Below are positions 8,507 to 17,122 of a stretch of DNA of 64,000 bases, piece by piece. A model generated the notes under the pieces. That model saw only the letters and a list, made by a program, of their open reading frames with translations, was not told where the DNA came from and made no database searches. Source of the stretch: Shewanella sp. GD04112. Lineage in GTDB: Bacteria; Pseudomonadota; Gammaproteobacteria; Enterobacterales; Shewanellaceae. Made by a program: the position numbers and the translations under genes. Where the stretch lies: NCBI RefSeq assembly GCF_029835735.1, contig NZ_JAOEAL010000001.1:3162001-3226000 (forward strand). Direction: 5' to 3'. Numbering within the stretch: position 1 is the stretch's first letter; every line of letters starts with the position of its first letter.

Positions 8507-9241
8507 TTAATTAATCCCGTAAAGATCTAACTTTGGCAAAATTACATGGCTTTCAGTAGCTACCGAGTTGATTTTTGATATTAAAACCTGAGTTTTCTCT
8601 CTGTCATCTATTTGCCTAAACTCGCTAACCAAGAGCATATAATCCCTATCGGAAGTATAAGGTCTAATTATTTCTAAGCGGCGTTCAATGCCTTTGACAG
8701 CCTTTAAATTCACCAAGGAAGCAATTAATAAATCTGTGTATACAACTGAGATGAAAAAATAAACCACCATCATGATGACAATAAATTGACCATATCTACG
8801 TTTTTTTAATGTTGCACTTTGAATGAAAGAATTAATATTTTCATTTATAGAATTAACATTAGAATTTACTGTTGTTAAGGGTTCTTTTTCTTTAATGGTA
8901 TCAGTACTGGCTGTCGATAGTTTTGTAAGTTTTCTTTCTGCGAGTTCAAGTTTTCTCCAATTATTTCTGAGAATATAAAAGACAATAAATGGTGAGGCTA
9001 TAATAAATAACAAAATGAAAAGTGAAGGAATAAAGTAAAGGGAATCCGCGCCAGAACCTACTTGCTCATATAGTCTATCAATATACCCTGAATGTATTGA
9101 AGTAGCTAGACGAACAAAAATACTACCTAACCAGTAAAGCAAGTCTTTTACTGCAACTTCCCACAATCCTGAACCCAAAGCTCCAATTAATAACATGAGC
9201 GAAAAGGAAAAGAAACCCTTGAAAAATCTATTAATCACCAC
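8507..9241 (-). CDS. Hypothetical three-TM membrane protein with coiled linker
   Basis: 244 residues, not recognised. Hydrophobic segments are seen near residues 10-35 (FFSFSLMLLIGALGSGLW), 69-92 (SLYFIPSLFILLFIIASPFI) and 150-172 (FIVIMMVVYFFISVVYTDLL). Between the last two is a charged, probably helical linker (about 95-145) containing an Asn-rich stretch. The C-terminal 70 residues are soluble. The DNA is clearly more AT-rich than its neighbours, with TTA/ATA/AAA-rich codons, and an IS3 element follows within 60 bp. This points to horizontally acquired DNA. It has no close partner gene and its function is unknown. Confidence 0.7.
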   Translation of the reverse strand: MVINRFFKGFFSFSLMLLIGALGSGLWEVAVKDLLYWLGSIFVRLATSIHSGYIDRLYEQVGSGADSLYFIPSLFILLFIIASPFIVFYILRNNWRKLELAERKLTKLSTASTDTIKEKEPLTTVNSNVNSINENINSFIQSATLKKRRYGQFIVIMMVVYFFISVVYTDLLIASLVNLKAVKGIERRLEIIRPYTSDRDYMLLVSEFRQIDDREKTQVLISKINSVATESHVILPKLDLYGIN

Positions 9242-9370
9242 AGTTACGATTCCAGAAATAGAATGTTAATAGATTGATTGTATTGTAACGTGGTTCCCCC
9301 TGTGTCAGGATTGTTGTCACCCCTAAATAATCATTATGTTTAAAGACAGGGTGCGGCAAAAGAGAACGAT

Positions 9371-9871
9371 ATGGCTCGGTATTCACCAGAACGTAAAGAA
9401 GCGATCCTTAAAAAATTATTACCTCCTCACAACTTAACGGTCGCAGAGGTCGCTCGGGAAGAAGGCATCGCGGTGCAAACCTTGTATCATTGGCGAGATA
9501 TTGCCAGAAAAGAAGGTCGCCCCGTGCCAGGTAAAACATTAACAGCCGATGATTGGTCGGCTGAAGCAAAACTTGCCGTGATTATTGAAACAGCGCCGCT
9601 GTCGGAAGCGGAGATAAACCAGTATTGCCGTGAAAAGGGCTTGTTCCGCGAGCAAGTACAGCAGTGGAAACAGGATTGTTTAGCTGGTTTTCAAACCTCA
9701 GAAGTACAAACTAAAACCATTAAACAGCAGGCTAAGGCTGACAAAGCCGAAATCAAATCGCTGCAACGGGAATTGCGCTATAAGGAGAAAGCGCTGGCTG
9801 AAGCTGCTGCGTTACTGGTGCTCAGAAAAAAGCTCAATGCGCTCTGGGGGGACGACAGCGAGGAGAGCTAA
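9371..9871 (+). CDS. IS3-family transposase OrfA
   Basis: A 166-residue DNA-binding subunit. The N-terminal region (MARYSPERKEAILKKLL) and AEVAREEGIAVQTLYHWRDIAR form the transposase helix-turn-helix (pfam HTH_Tnp_1 type). A second HTH-like segment occurs around residues 77-110. Residues about 118-160 are a charged helical, leucine-zipper-like stretch (EIKSLQRELRYKEKALAEAA) as in other IS3 OrfA proteins that dimerise. It stops 5 bp before orfB, which lies in the -1 frame. OrfB might be reached by translational coupling rather than by the usual frameshift. Confidence 0.85.
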   Translation: MARYSPERKEAILKKLLPPHNLTVAEVAREEGIAVQTLYHWRDIARKEGRPVPGKTLTADDWSAEAKLAVIIETAPLSEAEINQYCREKGLFREQVQQWKQDCLAGFQTSEVQTKTIKQQAKADKAEIKSLQRELRYKEKALAEAAALLVLRKKLNALWGDDSEES

Positions 9872-9876
9872 CCCCC

Positions 9877-10926
9877 TTGCCTGAGCGCATAGCATTGATT
9901 GCCTTAATCCAAGAGGCCTATACCAATGGTGCTCGCCTTTATAAGGCTTGTGCTGAAACGGGCCTCAGTAAGCGTACCTATCGACGTTGGTATCGAGAAG
10001 GTCAAGTGCAAGCTGATTTAAGGCCAACAGCAGCTCGACCAGAGCCAGCAAATAAACTCGAAGAACATGAGCGACAACAGATATTAAGTGTGTGCAATCA
10101 AGCGGAGTACGCCAGCTTACCCCCGTCGCAAATTGTGCCAACATTATTAGATAACGGGATTTATATCGCCTCGGAATCCAGCTTCTACAGAGTGTTAAAT
10201 GCTCATGGTCAACTTAACCATCGTGGCCGCACTCAGGCTGCGGTCAATCGAAGCAAACCGTTGAGTTATCGGGCAGATGGGCCGAATCAAGTGTGGTCAT
10301 GGGACATCACTTATTTAGCCTCAATCGTCAAAGGCCAGTTCTACTATTTGTACCTGTTTGAAGATATTTACAGTAGAAAAATAGTGGGTTACGAAGTTCA
10401 TGAGCAAGAAAGTGGGGAATATGCCGCTGCGCTAATCCAACGCTGTCTGTTACGCGAGCAATGCTTTAACACGCCATTAGTGCTGCATTCTGATAATGGG
10501 GCGCCGATGAAGTCACTGACCATGAAAGCCAAGCTGGAAGAGCTTGGTATTACGGCATCATTAAGTCGGCCGCGGGTGAGTAATGACAACCCCTTTTCAG
10601 AGTCGTTATTTAAAACGTTGAAATACCGCCCACAGTGGCCGGCATCAGGTTTTAGCTGCTTAGCAACAGCAAGAGAATGGGTGGAAAAGTTTGTAACCTG
10701 GTACAACGATGAGCATAAACACAGCCAGCTAAATTTTGTCTCACCAGGGCAACGTCATGCACTGCAAGATGGCGCTATTTTAGCGAAGCGCAAGAAAGTG
10801 CTTGAGGCGGCGAAGGAAAGAAAACCGATGCGTTGGTCTACAGAGATCAGAAATTGTGAAGCGGTTGGCGCTGTAACACTCAACCCAGATAAGGCACCAG
10901 AAGAAGGCGTAATAAATGCAGCTTAA
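9877..10926 (+). CDS. IS3-family transposase OrfB (DDE integrase domain)
   Basis: 349 residues with an rve-type integrase core. The catalytic residues are D143 (WSWDITYL), D206 (LHSDNGAPM) and E242 (NPFSESLFKTLK), giving the D(35)E spacing of the IS3 family. An N-terminal HTH (residues about 20-45) precedes the core. The first codon of the open frame near orfA is TTG at 9877, 9 bases after AGGAGAG. This suggests coupled initiation behind orfA. All catalytic motifs are intact. Confidence 0.88.
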   Translation: MPERIALIALIQEAYTNGARLYKACAETGLSKRTYRRWYREGQVQADLRPTAARPEPANKLEEHERQQILSVCNQAEYASLPPSQIVPTLLDNGIYIASESSFYRVLNAHGQLNHRGRTQAAVNRSKPLSYRADGPNQVWSWDITYLASIVKGQFYYLYLFEDIYSRKIVGYEVHEQESGEYAAALIQRCLLREQCFNTPLVLHSDNGAPMKSLTMKAKLEELGITASLSRPRVSNDNPFSESLFKTLKYRPQWPASGFSCLATAREWVEKFVTWYNDEHKHSQLNFVSPGQRHALQDGAILAKRKKVLEAAKERKPMRWSTEIRNCEAVGAVTLNPDKAPEEGVINAA

Positions 10927-11025
10927 TATTTAAACAAAGAGTGACAACTATCTTGAAAAACACCGGGTTCACGAAATCAATGGGATTAAAACTGAATATG
11001 TGGTTTTAATATTCCCCTTCACCAC

Positions 11026-11172
11026 TTAATTCGTGTTCATATCCTTCATTACATAATCCAGTGGCACCAGCTAGGCCAGTACACTGGGGCTAATATACAT
11101 TTCAGCGGCCATCATACGACGGTCAGCGGCGCGGCTTAAGCGACCACAGCGAATAATGGCCGCAGCCTTTGC
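11026..11172 (-). pseudogene. 3' relic of an unrecognised gene next to the IS
   Basis: The minus strand reads as protein-like sequence (AAAIIRCGRLSRAADRRMMA, then AEMYISPSVLA). It meets an in-frame TAG and continues LVPLDYVMKDMNTN to a stop at 11026. The upstream end has no start codon. It looks like the tail of a gene decayed after rearrangement near the IS3 copy. The family is not recognised and it could be chance coding. Confidence 0.3.
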
Positions 11173-11288
11173 ATATGAAAGAAAGACAGGAGAGGCATGA
11201 GTCTTTTGGGGTTAACAGTTAACTCCGAAGTAACAGAATACACCTCCCCTCGGAGTTGCCGCAGGGCGAATAGACAAATTGCGTGAGT

Positions 11289-11545
11289 CTCGGCATGGAT
11301 GCCGAGCTAGCTTTCGCAGGTGCAGGGACGCATCCTTCGGAAGCGATAGCAAATTTGGCAATGAGCACAAGGGGTTTTCAACTCCGTTAGGGGCGTCTTG
11401 GAGCATCCAAGGAGGATAGGACGAGCAGTCCTCCTTGGTCGGGTGTGGGGTGAAGCCCCACGACTTTGACTTTGCTTTTAAATAATTTAACGAGCAACCC
11501 TCCTTGGTCGACTCTTGATTATAAATCAGGGGGTGAAACCCACGA
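11289..11545. repeat. Cluster of structured, repeated sequence
   Basis: On the minus strand 11289-11306 reads CTCGGCAT-CC-ATGCCGAG, the same 8-bp stem with CC loop seen in the 62-bp repeats. Two diverged copies of a 45-55 bp unit follow: 11421-11464 and 11490-11545. Both carry ACGAGCA..CCTCCTTGGTCG and end in GGGGTGAA.CCCACGAC. Copy 1 also folds as GTGGGGTGAAGCCCCAC. A 124-codon open frame (11212-11586, minus strand) spans the region. It is probably a by-product of the repeats, because it has no protein-like composition. Confidence 0.5.
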
Positions 11546-11719
11546 CGCTGTTTTAGTCTTGAATAACAAGGTAAAACAATCATCAAAAATGAGCTGATAA
11601 ATAAATGTTTGCCTTCCAGATAGTCGAGGTTTGCTCGATGTTGGTTTTTGCACCACGTCAGAGTAATCTAGCCAAAATCAACATTTAGACATTTTTATAA
11701 CCAATGCAAAGGAGTTGCG

Positions 11720-12175
11720 ATGAAATACTATTTATCGATGTTGCTCACCCTCTGTTGTCTGCTGAGTCCATCCGCAAACGCGAGCCAAACCTGTGGTGCT
11801 GAGTGCCAATTACCGCAAATTCATGCCTACTTTAAAGCCTTAGATAAGGTCAGCCAATCGGGTTCTAGCGAACAAGATGTCGATGATTTTCTGGGATTAC
11901 TGCATCCTAATGTAAATTATATCCACCTCGAATATGGCGCTAATTTTGATAGGGCCAGTTGGCGCAGTGCCTTTATCCGCAATATTGCTCGCGGCGCCTA
12001 TCAACAGCCGAAGGAGCAGCGGGTATTAAATTACATTGTGGGTAAAAACCATGTCGCCGTCGAATATGCCCACGGCAGCATTCAACCCGATGGACAATGG
12101 CAGCAAGAGCAGCCTCTGCTGGTCTTATTTGGCTTTACCGATGGCAAAATCTCCCTGGTAAAAGAGCTGTGGTAA
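11720..12175 (+). CDS. Exported NTF2/SnoaL-like protein
   Basis: A 151-residue protein with signal peptide (residues 1-21, ANA-SQT). The mature part resembles the SnoaL/NTF2-like cone fold: a helix region (LPQIHAYFKALDKVSQ), LHPNVNYIHLEYGANF, then beta strands ending LLVLFGFTDGKISLVKELW. Such domains bind small hydrophobic ligands or act as simple hydratases/isomerases, but nothing here identifies a substrate. Two cysteines near the mature N-terminus (CGAEC) may form a disulfide. The ATG follows AAAGGAGTTGCG, a strong ribosome-binding site. It appears monocistronic. Confidence 0.7.
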   Translation: MKYYLSMLLTLCCLLSPSANASQTCGAECQLPQIHAYFKALDKVSQSGSSEQDVDDFLGLLHPNVNYIHLEYGANFDRASWRSAFIRNIARGAYQQPKEQRVLNYIVGKNHVAVEYAHGSIQPDGQWQQEQPLLVLFGFTDGKISLVKELW

Positions 12176-12289
12176 GGCTTGTGCGATAAAGAGGGGAAAT
12201 CGATACTGGCTTAAAGCTATTGGGTTGAACAGTATCGATTAAACCATTGAATAAAGGTGCTAATACACCTCACAAGACAAGGTATGGCG

Positions 12290-12664
12290 ATGTACTTTAT
12301 TGCGGCTTTTGGTCTATTGATGCTGTTATTCAGTCTTGTGATGGTCGTCAAGCCAGCGACGTTCGCTGATGGCATTATTGCATTTAGCGAGCAGCCCTAC
12401 TTCCATATTGCTGAAGTGGTTAGCCGAATTATGGCGGGTGTGATTTTTATCCAATATTGCGCCAATACCCGATTTCCACAGATCTTTTTGGCGATAGGCA
12501 TTGTCTTACTCTGCGTTGGAATAGGCTTGGCATGCACGCCGCCGAGTAAACATCGTAAATTTGCCCTATGGTCAGCCCAAGCGTTTAAAAATCAATTCCG
12601 CTTAATCGGTGTTGTTTCCGTCCCGCTGTCTTTGCTACTGATTTATGCCGCTGGCGTTGCCTAA
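12290..12664 (+). CDS. Small four-TM membrane protein
   Basis: About 124 residues if started at the ATG at 12290, which has AAGG seven bases upstream. A GTG at 12257 and an ATG at 12284 are in frame but have poorer Shine-Dalgarno placement. Hydrophobic segments occur around residues 3-22, 44-60, 65-82 and 103-122. A PSKHRKFALWSAQAFKNQFR loop is probably cytoplasmic. No functional family is recognised with confidence. It follows the NTF2-like gene by about 115 bp and could be cotranscribed. Confidence 0.6.
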   Translation: MYFIAAFGLLMLLFSLVMVVKPATFADGIIAFSEQPYFHIAEVVSRIMAGVIFIQYCANTRFPQIFLAIGIVLLCVGIGLACTPPSKHRKFALWSAQAFKNQFRLIGVVSVPLSLLLIYAAGVA

Positions 12665-12806
12665 AACTCCGTAGCAATCCGCCAAACTTTCACGACGTTA
12701 GCAGCCGAGTGTAAAAGCGCAAGATTCGGGTCGAGTAACCTGCCCTAACCCTTCACTATGTCTCTATCGGCGCATAATGGCCGAGGCAATTAATGGAGAC
12801 ATATCT

Positions 12807-13574
12807 ATGGCAGTGTTACAGGGAAAGGTCGCAATCATTACTGGGGCAAGTTCGGGGATTGGCTATGCCACCGCAAAACGCTTTGCCCGTGAAGGCGCAA
12901 AGCTGGTGCTGGGCGCGCGCCGCGGCGCCATATTGGCCTCATTGGTGGATGAAATAATCACCCAAGGCGGTGAAGCGGTTTATCTGGCGGGTGATGTGAC
13001 CGACGAGGTGTATGCCAGTGATTTAGTGGCGCTTGCCGTCAAGCAGTATGGTGGATTAGATATCGCCTTTAATAATGCCGGCATTAATGGTGAGTTAGGC
13101 GTAGATTCGGATGCGCTTAGCCGAGCGGAATGGGAAAACACCCTAACAACCAACCTTACCAGTGCATTTTTAGCGGCAAAATATCAATTGCCACAAATGC
13201 TTAAACGTGGTGCAGGGTCGATTATTTTTACATCTTCCTTTGTTGGCTATACCATAGGCTTTCCGCAAACGGCGGCCTATGCGGCGAGTAAAGCGGGGAT
13301 GATTGGTTTAACCCAATCCTTGGCCGTTGAATACGGCGCGCGCGGGATTAGGGTCAATGCACTATTACCAGGCGGGACTGATACACCGATGGGGCGGGAG
13401 TTTGCCAATACTCCGGAGGCCATGGCCTTTGTGAAGAACCTCCATGCCCTCAAGCGCCTCGCAGATCCCGCGGAAATGGCCCAATCGGCGCTATATCTCG
13501 CCTCCGATGCGGCCAGTTTTACCACAGGGATAGCCTTATTGGTCGATGGTGGTGTTTCCATCTGTAAAACCTAG
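12807..13574 (+). CDS. Short-chain dehydrogenase/reductase (classical SDR)
   Basis: 255 residues from the ATG at 12807, which has GGAGA seven bases upstream. An earlier in-frame ATG (12777) lacks this. It carries the full classical SDR set: TGASSGIG (12-19) for the dinucleotide, NNAG (89-92), catalytic S143/S144, Y158 and K162 (YAASK), then the PGGTDTPMG segment. ARR after the second beta strand hints at NADP(H). The C-terminal LVDGGVS is typical of 3-oxoacyl-ACP reductase or glucose dehydrogenase-like SDRs. The substrate is unknown. The AraC-methyltransferase gene starts 13 bp downstream, so the two probably share an mRNA. Confidence 0.85.
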   Translation: MAVLQGKVAIITGASSGIGYATAKRFAREGAKLVLGARRGAILASLVDEIITQGGEAVYLAGDVTDEVYASDLVALAVKQYGGLDIAFNNAGINGELGVDSDALSRAEWENTLTTNLTSAFLAAKYQLPQMLKRGAGSIIFTSSFVGYTIGFPQTAAYAASKAGMIGLTQSLAVEYGARGIRVNALLPGGTDTPMGREFANTPEAMAFVKNLHALKRLADPAEMAQSALYLASDAASFTTGIALLVDGGVSICKT

Positions 13575-13587
13575 GGAATGGATAACG

Positions 13588-14481
13588 ATGACCCAAGATT
13601 ACGAGCGAATTACGCGTGCCATTGACTTTATTCGTCAGCATGTGGGTCATCAACCCTCACTGGCCGAGATTGCGGCGCACGTCCATTTAAGTGAATTCCA
13701 TTTTCAGCGGCTCTTTAGTCGCTGGGCGGGGATCACTCCCAAACGTTATTTGCAGGCCTTAACTCTTGAGCGGGCTAAACAGTTATTGCAGCAGCCGTCC
13801 CACTCGACCTTGAGTGCCAGTTATGAGTTAGGCCTGAGCAGTGGCTCGCGCTTATACGATCATTTTGTGCAACTCGAGGCGGTCACCCCCTTCGAATATC
13901 GTCAGCAGGGTTTAGGGATCAGCATTGCCTATGGCTATCATCCTACGCCCTTCGGTTTGGCCTTTATCGCCCAAACGGCACGGGGCATTTGCCAGTTTGA
14001 TTTTGTCGATATGCAGCAAATTCAATCGCCATTGGAACGTCTAAAGCAGAGCTGGAGTCAGGCCACCATTTATGAGGACACGGCGCAAACGGCAAGCTTA
14101 ATCGATCACCTCTTTAGCCAGTACTTTGCGGGCTCGAGTGCCGCAGAGGTTAATTTAACAGCACCTAATACTCAGGCGATTCACCAAGCCAAGCCTGCCC
14201 CGTTATCACTCTGGGTAAAAGGCACTAATTTTCAGCTCAATGTGTGGCGCGCCCTGCTGAATTTACCTAAGGGAGAGGTCGCCTCCTACGGTGATATTGC
14301 CAAGGCCATTGGCAAGCCTAAGGCCTCACGCGCCGTCGGTACGGCGATTGGCGCCAATCCGGTGGCATTACTTATCCCCTGCCATCGAGTGCTACGTCAA
14401 AGTGGTGAACTTGGTGGTTATCGCTGGGGTGAAACCCGTAAACATGCCATATTGGCAAGGGAAGCGGCCTATTGTGAGTAA
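13588..14481 (+). CDS. AraC-type HTH fused to O6-methylguanine-DNA methyltransferase (Ada-like)
   Basis: 297 residues. An AraC helix-turn-helix pair occupies about 1-105 (PSLAEIAAHVHLSEFHFQRL, LTLERAKQLL). The ribonuclease-like and DNA-binding methyltransferase domains occupy about 115-297, with the acceptor cysteine C265 in PCHRV. The N-terminal Ada zinc/phosphotriester-repair domain (Cys4) is absent. It should therefore repair O6-alkylguanine by suicide methyl transfer but cannot sense methylphosphotriesters as E. coli Ada does. The ATG is at 13588; a longer frame opens at 13546 inside the SDR gene and is unlikely. Coupled to the SDR gene. Confidence 0.88.
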   Translation: MTQDYERITRAIDFIRQHVGHQPSLAEIAAHVHLSEFHFQRLFSRWAGITPKRYLQALTLERAKQLLQQPSHSTLSASYELGLSSGSRLYDHFVQLEAVTPFEYRQQGLGISIAYGYHPTPFGLAFIAQTARGICQFDFVDMQQIQSPLERLKQSWSQATIYEDTAQTASLIDHLFSQYFAGSSAAEVNLTAPNTQAIHQAKPAPLSLWVKGTNFQLNVWRALLNLPKGEVASYGDIAKAIGKPKASRAVGTAIGANPVALLIPCHRVLRQSGELGGYRWGETRKHAILAREAAYCE

Positions 14482-14607
14482 AAGATCCACCAGCGGGTTT
14501 AACTGGACTTTTCTGTTATTAACTATGCGTGACTCTTAACGGCGCTACGACTATAAACTGCGCGCTATTACCCAATTCTTAGCCATTGAATAATCAGGGA
14601 GGCAAAC

Positions 14608-15282
14608 ATGCCGACGCATTCCCCATCTCAACTGGGACCTAACCCGAACGACAAATCCCCCTTAAAAGGATTCCCTCAGGTGGGGTTTCTGAAGAACTTT
14701 ATTAGCAGTGACAACATTATCGTCGGCGATTACACCTATTACGACGACCCAGCAGGGCCAGAGCGTTTCGAGTCAAACGTGCTTTATCACTTTGACTTTA
14801 TTGGCGATAAACTGATTATCGGTAAATTTTGTGCCATTGCACGGGACGTTAAATGCATTATGAATGGCGCTAATCACCAGGTATCGGGCTTTTCCACTTA
14901 TCCCTTTTATATCTTCGGCAATGGCTGGGAGAAGGCAACACCTAAGCCCGAGGATTTACCCTTTAAGGGCGACACCCGCATTGGCCATGATGTGTGGATC
15001 GGCTATAACGCCACCATTATGCCCGGCGTCAACGTCGGTCACGGTGCCATTATCGCCAGCCAAGCCGTGGTCACTAAGGATGTGCCACCCTACGCCATCG
15101 TCGGCGGCAACCCCGCAACTGTGATTAAGTTGCGATTCGAGCCCGAAGTAATAGACACATTACTCGCCATTGCCTGGTGGGACTGGCCAATTGAGAAAAT
15201 CACCGAGCATTTACCTGCCATTGTGGGCGCCGATCTTAGCCAATTAGCCCGCTTGGCCGATGAGATTCACTCGCGGCCCTAA
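14608..15282 (+). CDS. CatB/Vat-type xenobiotic O-acetyltransferase
   Basis: A 224-residue left-handed parallel beta-helix acetyltransferase (hexapeptide repeats around IGHDVWIGYNATIMPGVNVG and AIIASQAVVTKDVPPYAIVG). The GANHQVSGFSTYPFYIFG stretch contains the catalytic His of the chloramphenicol/virginiamycin acetyltransferase subfamily. Acetyl-CoA is the donor, and the acceptor may be an antibiotic or another hydroxyl compound. Chromosomal Shewanella homologues are widespread and not necessarily resistance factors. The start is supported by GGGAGGCAAAC. It has its own gap on both sides. Confidence 0.85.
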   Translation: MPTHSPSQLGPNPNDKSPLKGFPQVGFLKNFISSDNIIVGDYTYYDDPAGPERFESNVLYHFDFIGDKLIIGKFCAIARDVKCIMNGANHQVSGFSTYPFYIFGNGWEKATPKPEDLPFKGDTRIGHDVWIGYNATIMPGVNVGHGAIIASQAVVTKDVPPYAIVGGNPATVIKLRFEPEVIDTLLAIAWWDWPIEKITEHLPAIVGADLSQLARLADEIHSRP

Positions 15283-15451
15283 GCGTTTGCGCCAGAAGAC
15301 AGCGCCCAAAACTTCCCCACAAACACGGCAAAGCGCAATTTTGTACAAAAGTGTCGAGGCGTTCTGGGTTACTATCTGGCAAAACAAGCGTTAAACGCCT
15401 TGGTCTTGATAAACGCACTCACCCATTCATCCAGTCGATAAAGGAGGCCGA

Positions 15452-16288
15452 ATGAACACTGAACATGCGGCCTACCACATCGCCAATGAACTGGGTGGCC
15501 TTGAGCTACTTAATGCCCGCTACCATAAGCAAAATTTTAGTCGCCATACCCACGAAGGTTATACGGTTGGCGTGATTGAAACGGGCGCTCAGCGTTTTTA
15601 TCGCACGGGTGGCAACCATGTGGCGCCAAAGCACAGCATTATTCTTGTCAATGCCGACGAAGTGCATAATGGTTGTAGCGCCACCGAGGACGGCTGGTCC
15701 TATCGTGCTATGTATCCCGTTCCCGCCCAATTTGCCAATATGACTCAGGAGTTCACTTCAGCTCGCGGCGCGCCCTATTTCCCACAACCCGTAGTGCACG
15801 ACCCCGAGCTTGCCGAATTGCTGCGCCTCACCTTTAGCACCTTAGATACCTCGGACAATCGCCTACTACGTGAAAGTCTGGTCTATTCGAGCCTGACGCA
15901 ACTGATGGCGCGCCATGGCCGTAATTATCCCAGTGAACACTTGGGGGCAAACGCTAAGCCCGCATTAGCCTTGGTGAAATCCTTTATTGACGATCACCCC
16001 GCGGCCGATATCTCCCTCGAAGAGCTAGCCACACTCGCAGGATTAAGCCCCTATTATTTGCTTAGACAATTCCAACGTTGTTATGGTCTGCCGCCCCACG
16101 CCTATCAAACTCAGGCCAGAGTCAAACTGGCAAAACAGAAAATCGGCCAAGGGATCAAGCTGCTAGATGTCGCCATGGAGTGCGGTTTTCATGATCAGAG
16201 CCATTTAAACCGCCATTTTAAAAAGACTGTCGGGCTCACCCCTGGGCAATTTGCCAAGGGGATCGGCCGCAATATTATCCAAGCTTAA
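15452..16288 (+). CDS. AraC-family regulator with cupin sensor, adjacent to AzlCD
   Basis: 278 residues. The N-terminal AraC_binding cupin (about 10-150; FSRHTHEGYTVGVIETGAQR) has the metal/ligand-binding His pattern. The C-terminal tandem HTH covers about 175-275 (ISLEELATLAGLSPYYLLRQ, LLDVAMECGFHDQSHLNRHF). The azlC gene begins 66 bp downstream on the same strand. Regulators of this layout often sit next to AzlC/LysE-type exporters, so control of amino-acid export is a reasonable inference. The ATG follows AAGGAGGCCGA, an excellent ribosome-binding site. Confidence 0.88.
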   Translation: MNTEHAAYHIANELGGLELLNARYHKQNFSRHTHEGYTVGVIETGAQRFYRTGGNHVAPKHSIILVNADEVHNGCSATEDGWSYRAMYPVPAQFANMTQEFTSARGAPYFPQPVVHDPELAELLRLTFSTLDTSDNRLLRESLVYSSLTQLMARHGRNYPSEHLGANAKPALALVKSFIDDHPAADISLEELATLAGLSPYYLLRQFQRCYGLPPHAYQTQARVKLAKQKIGQGIKLLDVAMECGFHDQSHLNRHFKKTVGLTPGQFAKGIGRNIIQA

Positions 16289-16354
16289 GCCCTGATTTTA
16301 CGTTAGCCTTAACCCCTTATATTCTTTTTATCCCAGCCGTTGTGAGGAGTCAGA

Positions 16355-17122
16355 GTGTCAGAGCCGTATATTGTCCACACCCATTCATCCAGTAAGACCA
16401 AGGCCTTTTTCAAGGGCACACTCGCCATGTTGCCACTCACCATTGCCGTCGTTCCTTGGGGGATCCTCGCGGGCTCATTCGCGATTGAGGTCGGACTAAC
16501 ACCAATAGAAAGTCAGGCCATGTCGGCGATTATTTTTGCGGGCGCCGCGCAATTGGTCGCGCTCGGCATGGTTAAGGCGGGGATTGGTCTGTGGAGCATT
16601 TTAATCACCACTTTGCTGATCACCTCGCGTCACTTGCTGTACGCCATGGCGATGCGCAGCCAAATCAGCCCCTTACCACTGAAATGGCGCCTCACTCTGG
16701 GCTTTTTATTGACCGATGAACTCTTTGCCATCGCCAACCAAGGCAAGCTGCATAAATTCGATCCTTGGTACGCGCTGGGCGGCGGCCTGAGTTTTTACCT
16801 TGGTTGGAACCTCGCCACCCTGCTCGGCATTATCGCGGGCAATGCTATCGATAACTTAGGCGAATTAGGGCTCGACTTTGCCATTGCTGCGACCTTTATT
16901 GCGCTTGTAGTCCCGACGGTGAAAAAGCCATCAATCTTAGTCTGTGTGCTGGTTTCGCTCACCTTAGCTGTGGTGTGCGCCGTGCTGGATATTCAGGCGG
17001 GACTGTTAATTGCCGCCCTATCGGGGATGAGCGCTGGCGTGCTCTATGCCAAAGTCTCGGGCGAGGATAAGCCAGCCCCAAAAACCGACACGACTGCCAC
17101 CCAAGCTGAGGAAACCCTATGA
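16355..17122 (+). CDS. azlC: AzlC-family branched-chain amino-acid exporter subunit
   Basis: A 255-residue multi-TM protein with the AzlC signature around FFKGTLAMLPLTIAVVPWGI and the conserved MSAIIFAGAAQLVALGM and ITSRHLLYAMAMR segments. AzlC with AzlD forms an exporter (YgaZH-like) for valine and other branched-chain amino acids (family knowledge). The GTG start at 16355 is set by GAGGAGT five bases upstream. The C-terminal 20 residues are a charged, Thr/Ala-rich tail. The stop overlaps the azlD start by 4 bp (ATGA), so translation is coupled. Confidence 0.88.
   Translation: MSEPYIVHTHSSSKTKAFFKGTLAMLPLTIAVVPWGILAGSFAIEVGLTPIESQAMSAIIFAGAAQLVALGMVKAGIGLWSILITTLLITSRHLLYAMAMRSQISPLPLKWRLTLGFLLTDELFAIANQGKLHKFDPWYALGGGLSFYLGWNLATLLGIIAGNAIDNLGELGLDFAIAATFIALVVPTVKKPSILVCVLVSLTLAVVCAVLDIQAGLLIAALSGMSAGVLYAKVSGEDKPAPKTDTTATQAEETL

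Larger units (their letters stand above)
9301..10962 (+). mobile_element. IS3-family insertion sequence (complete)
   Basis: About 1.66 kb, with two adjacent ORFs (orfA 9371-9871, orfB 9877-10926). The terminal inverted repeats are imperfect: TGTGTCAGGATTGTTGTCAC at 9301-9320 pairs with the reverse complement of 10941-10960 (16 of 20 positions match). The ends are approximate because no clean 3-4 bp target duplication is visible. Both ORFs are intact, so it may be active. I do not assign an ISfinder name. Confidence 0.85.

Noticed and set aside
9301..10962. OrfA-OrfB fusion by programmed frameshift in the IS3 element
   Set aside because: OrfA ends 5 bp before the OrfB start and the frames do not overlap at an obvious slippery site, so separate translation is more likely.
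11212..11586. 124-codon open frame on the minus strand called as a protein
   Set aside because: It spans hairpins and repeat units, has no ribosome-binding site and no protein-like composition; it is better explained as repeat sequence.
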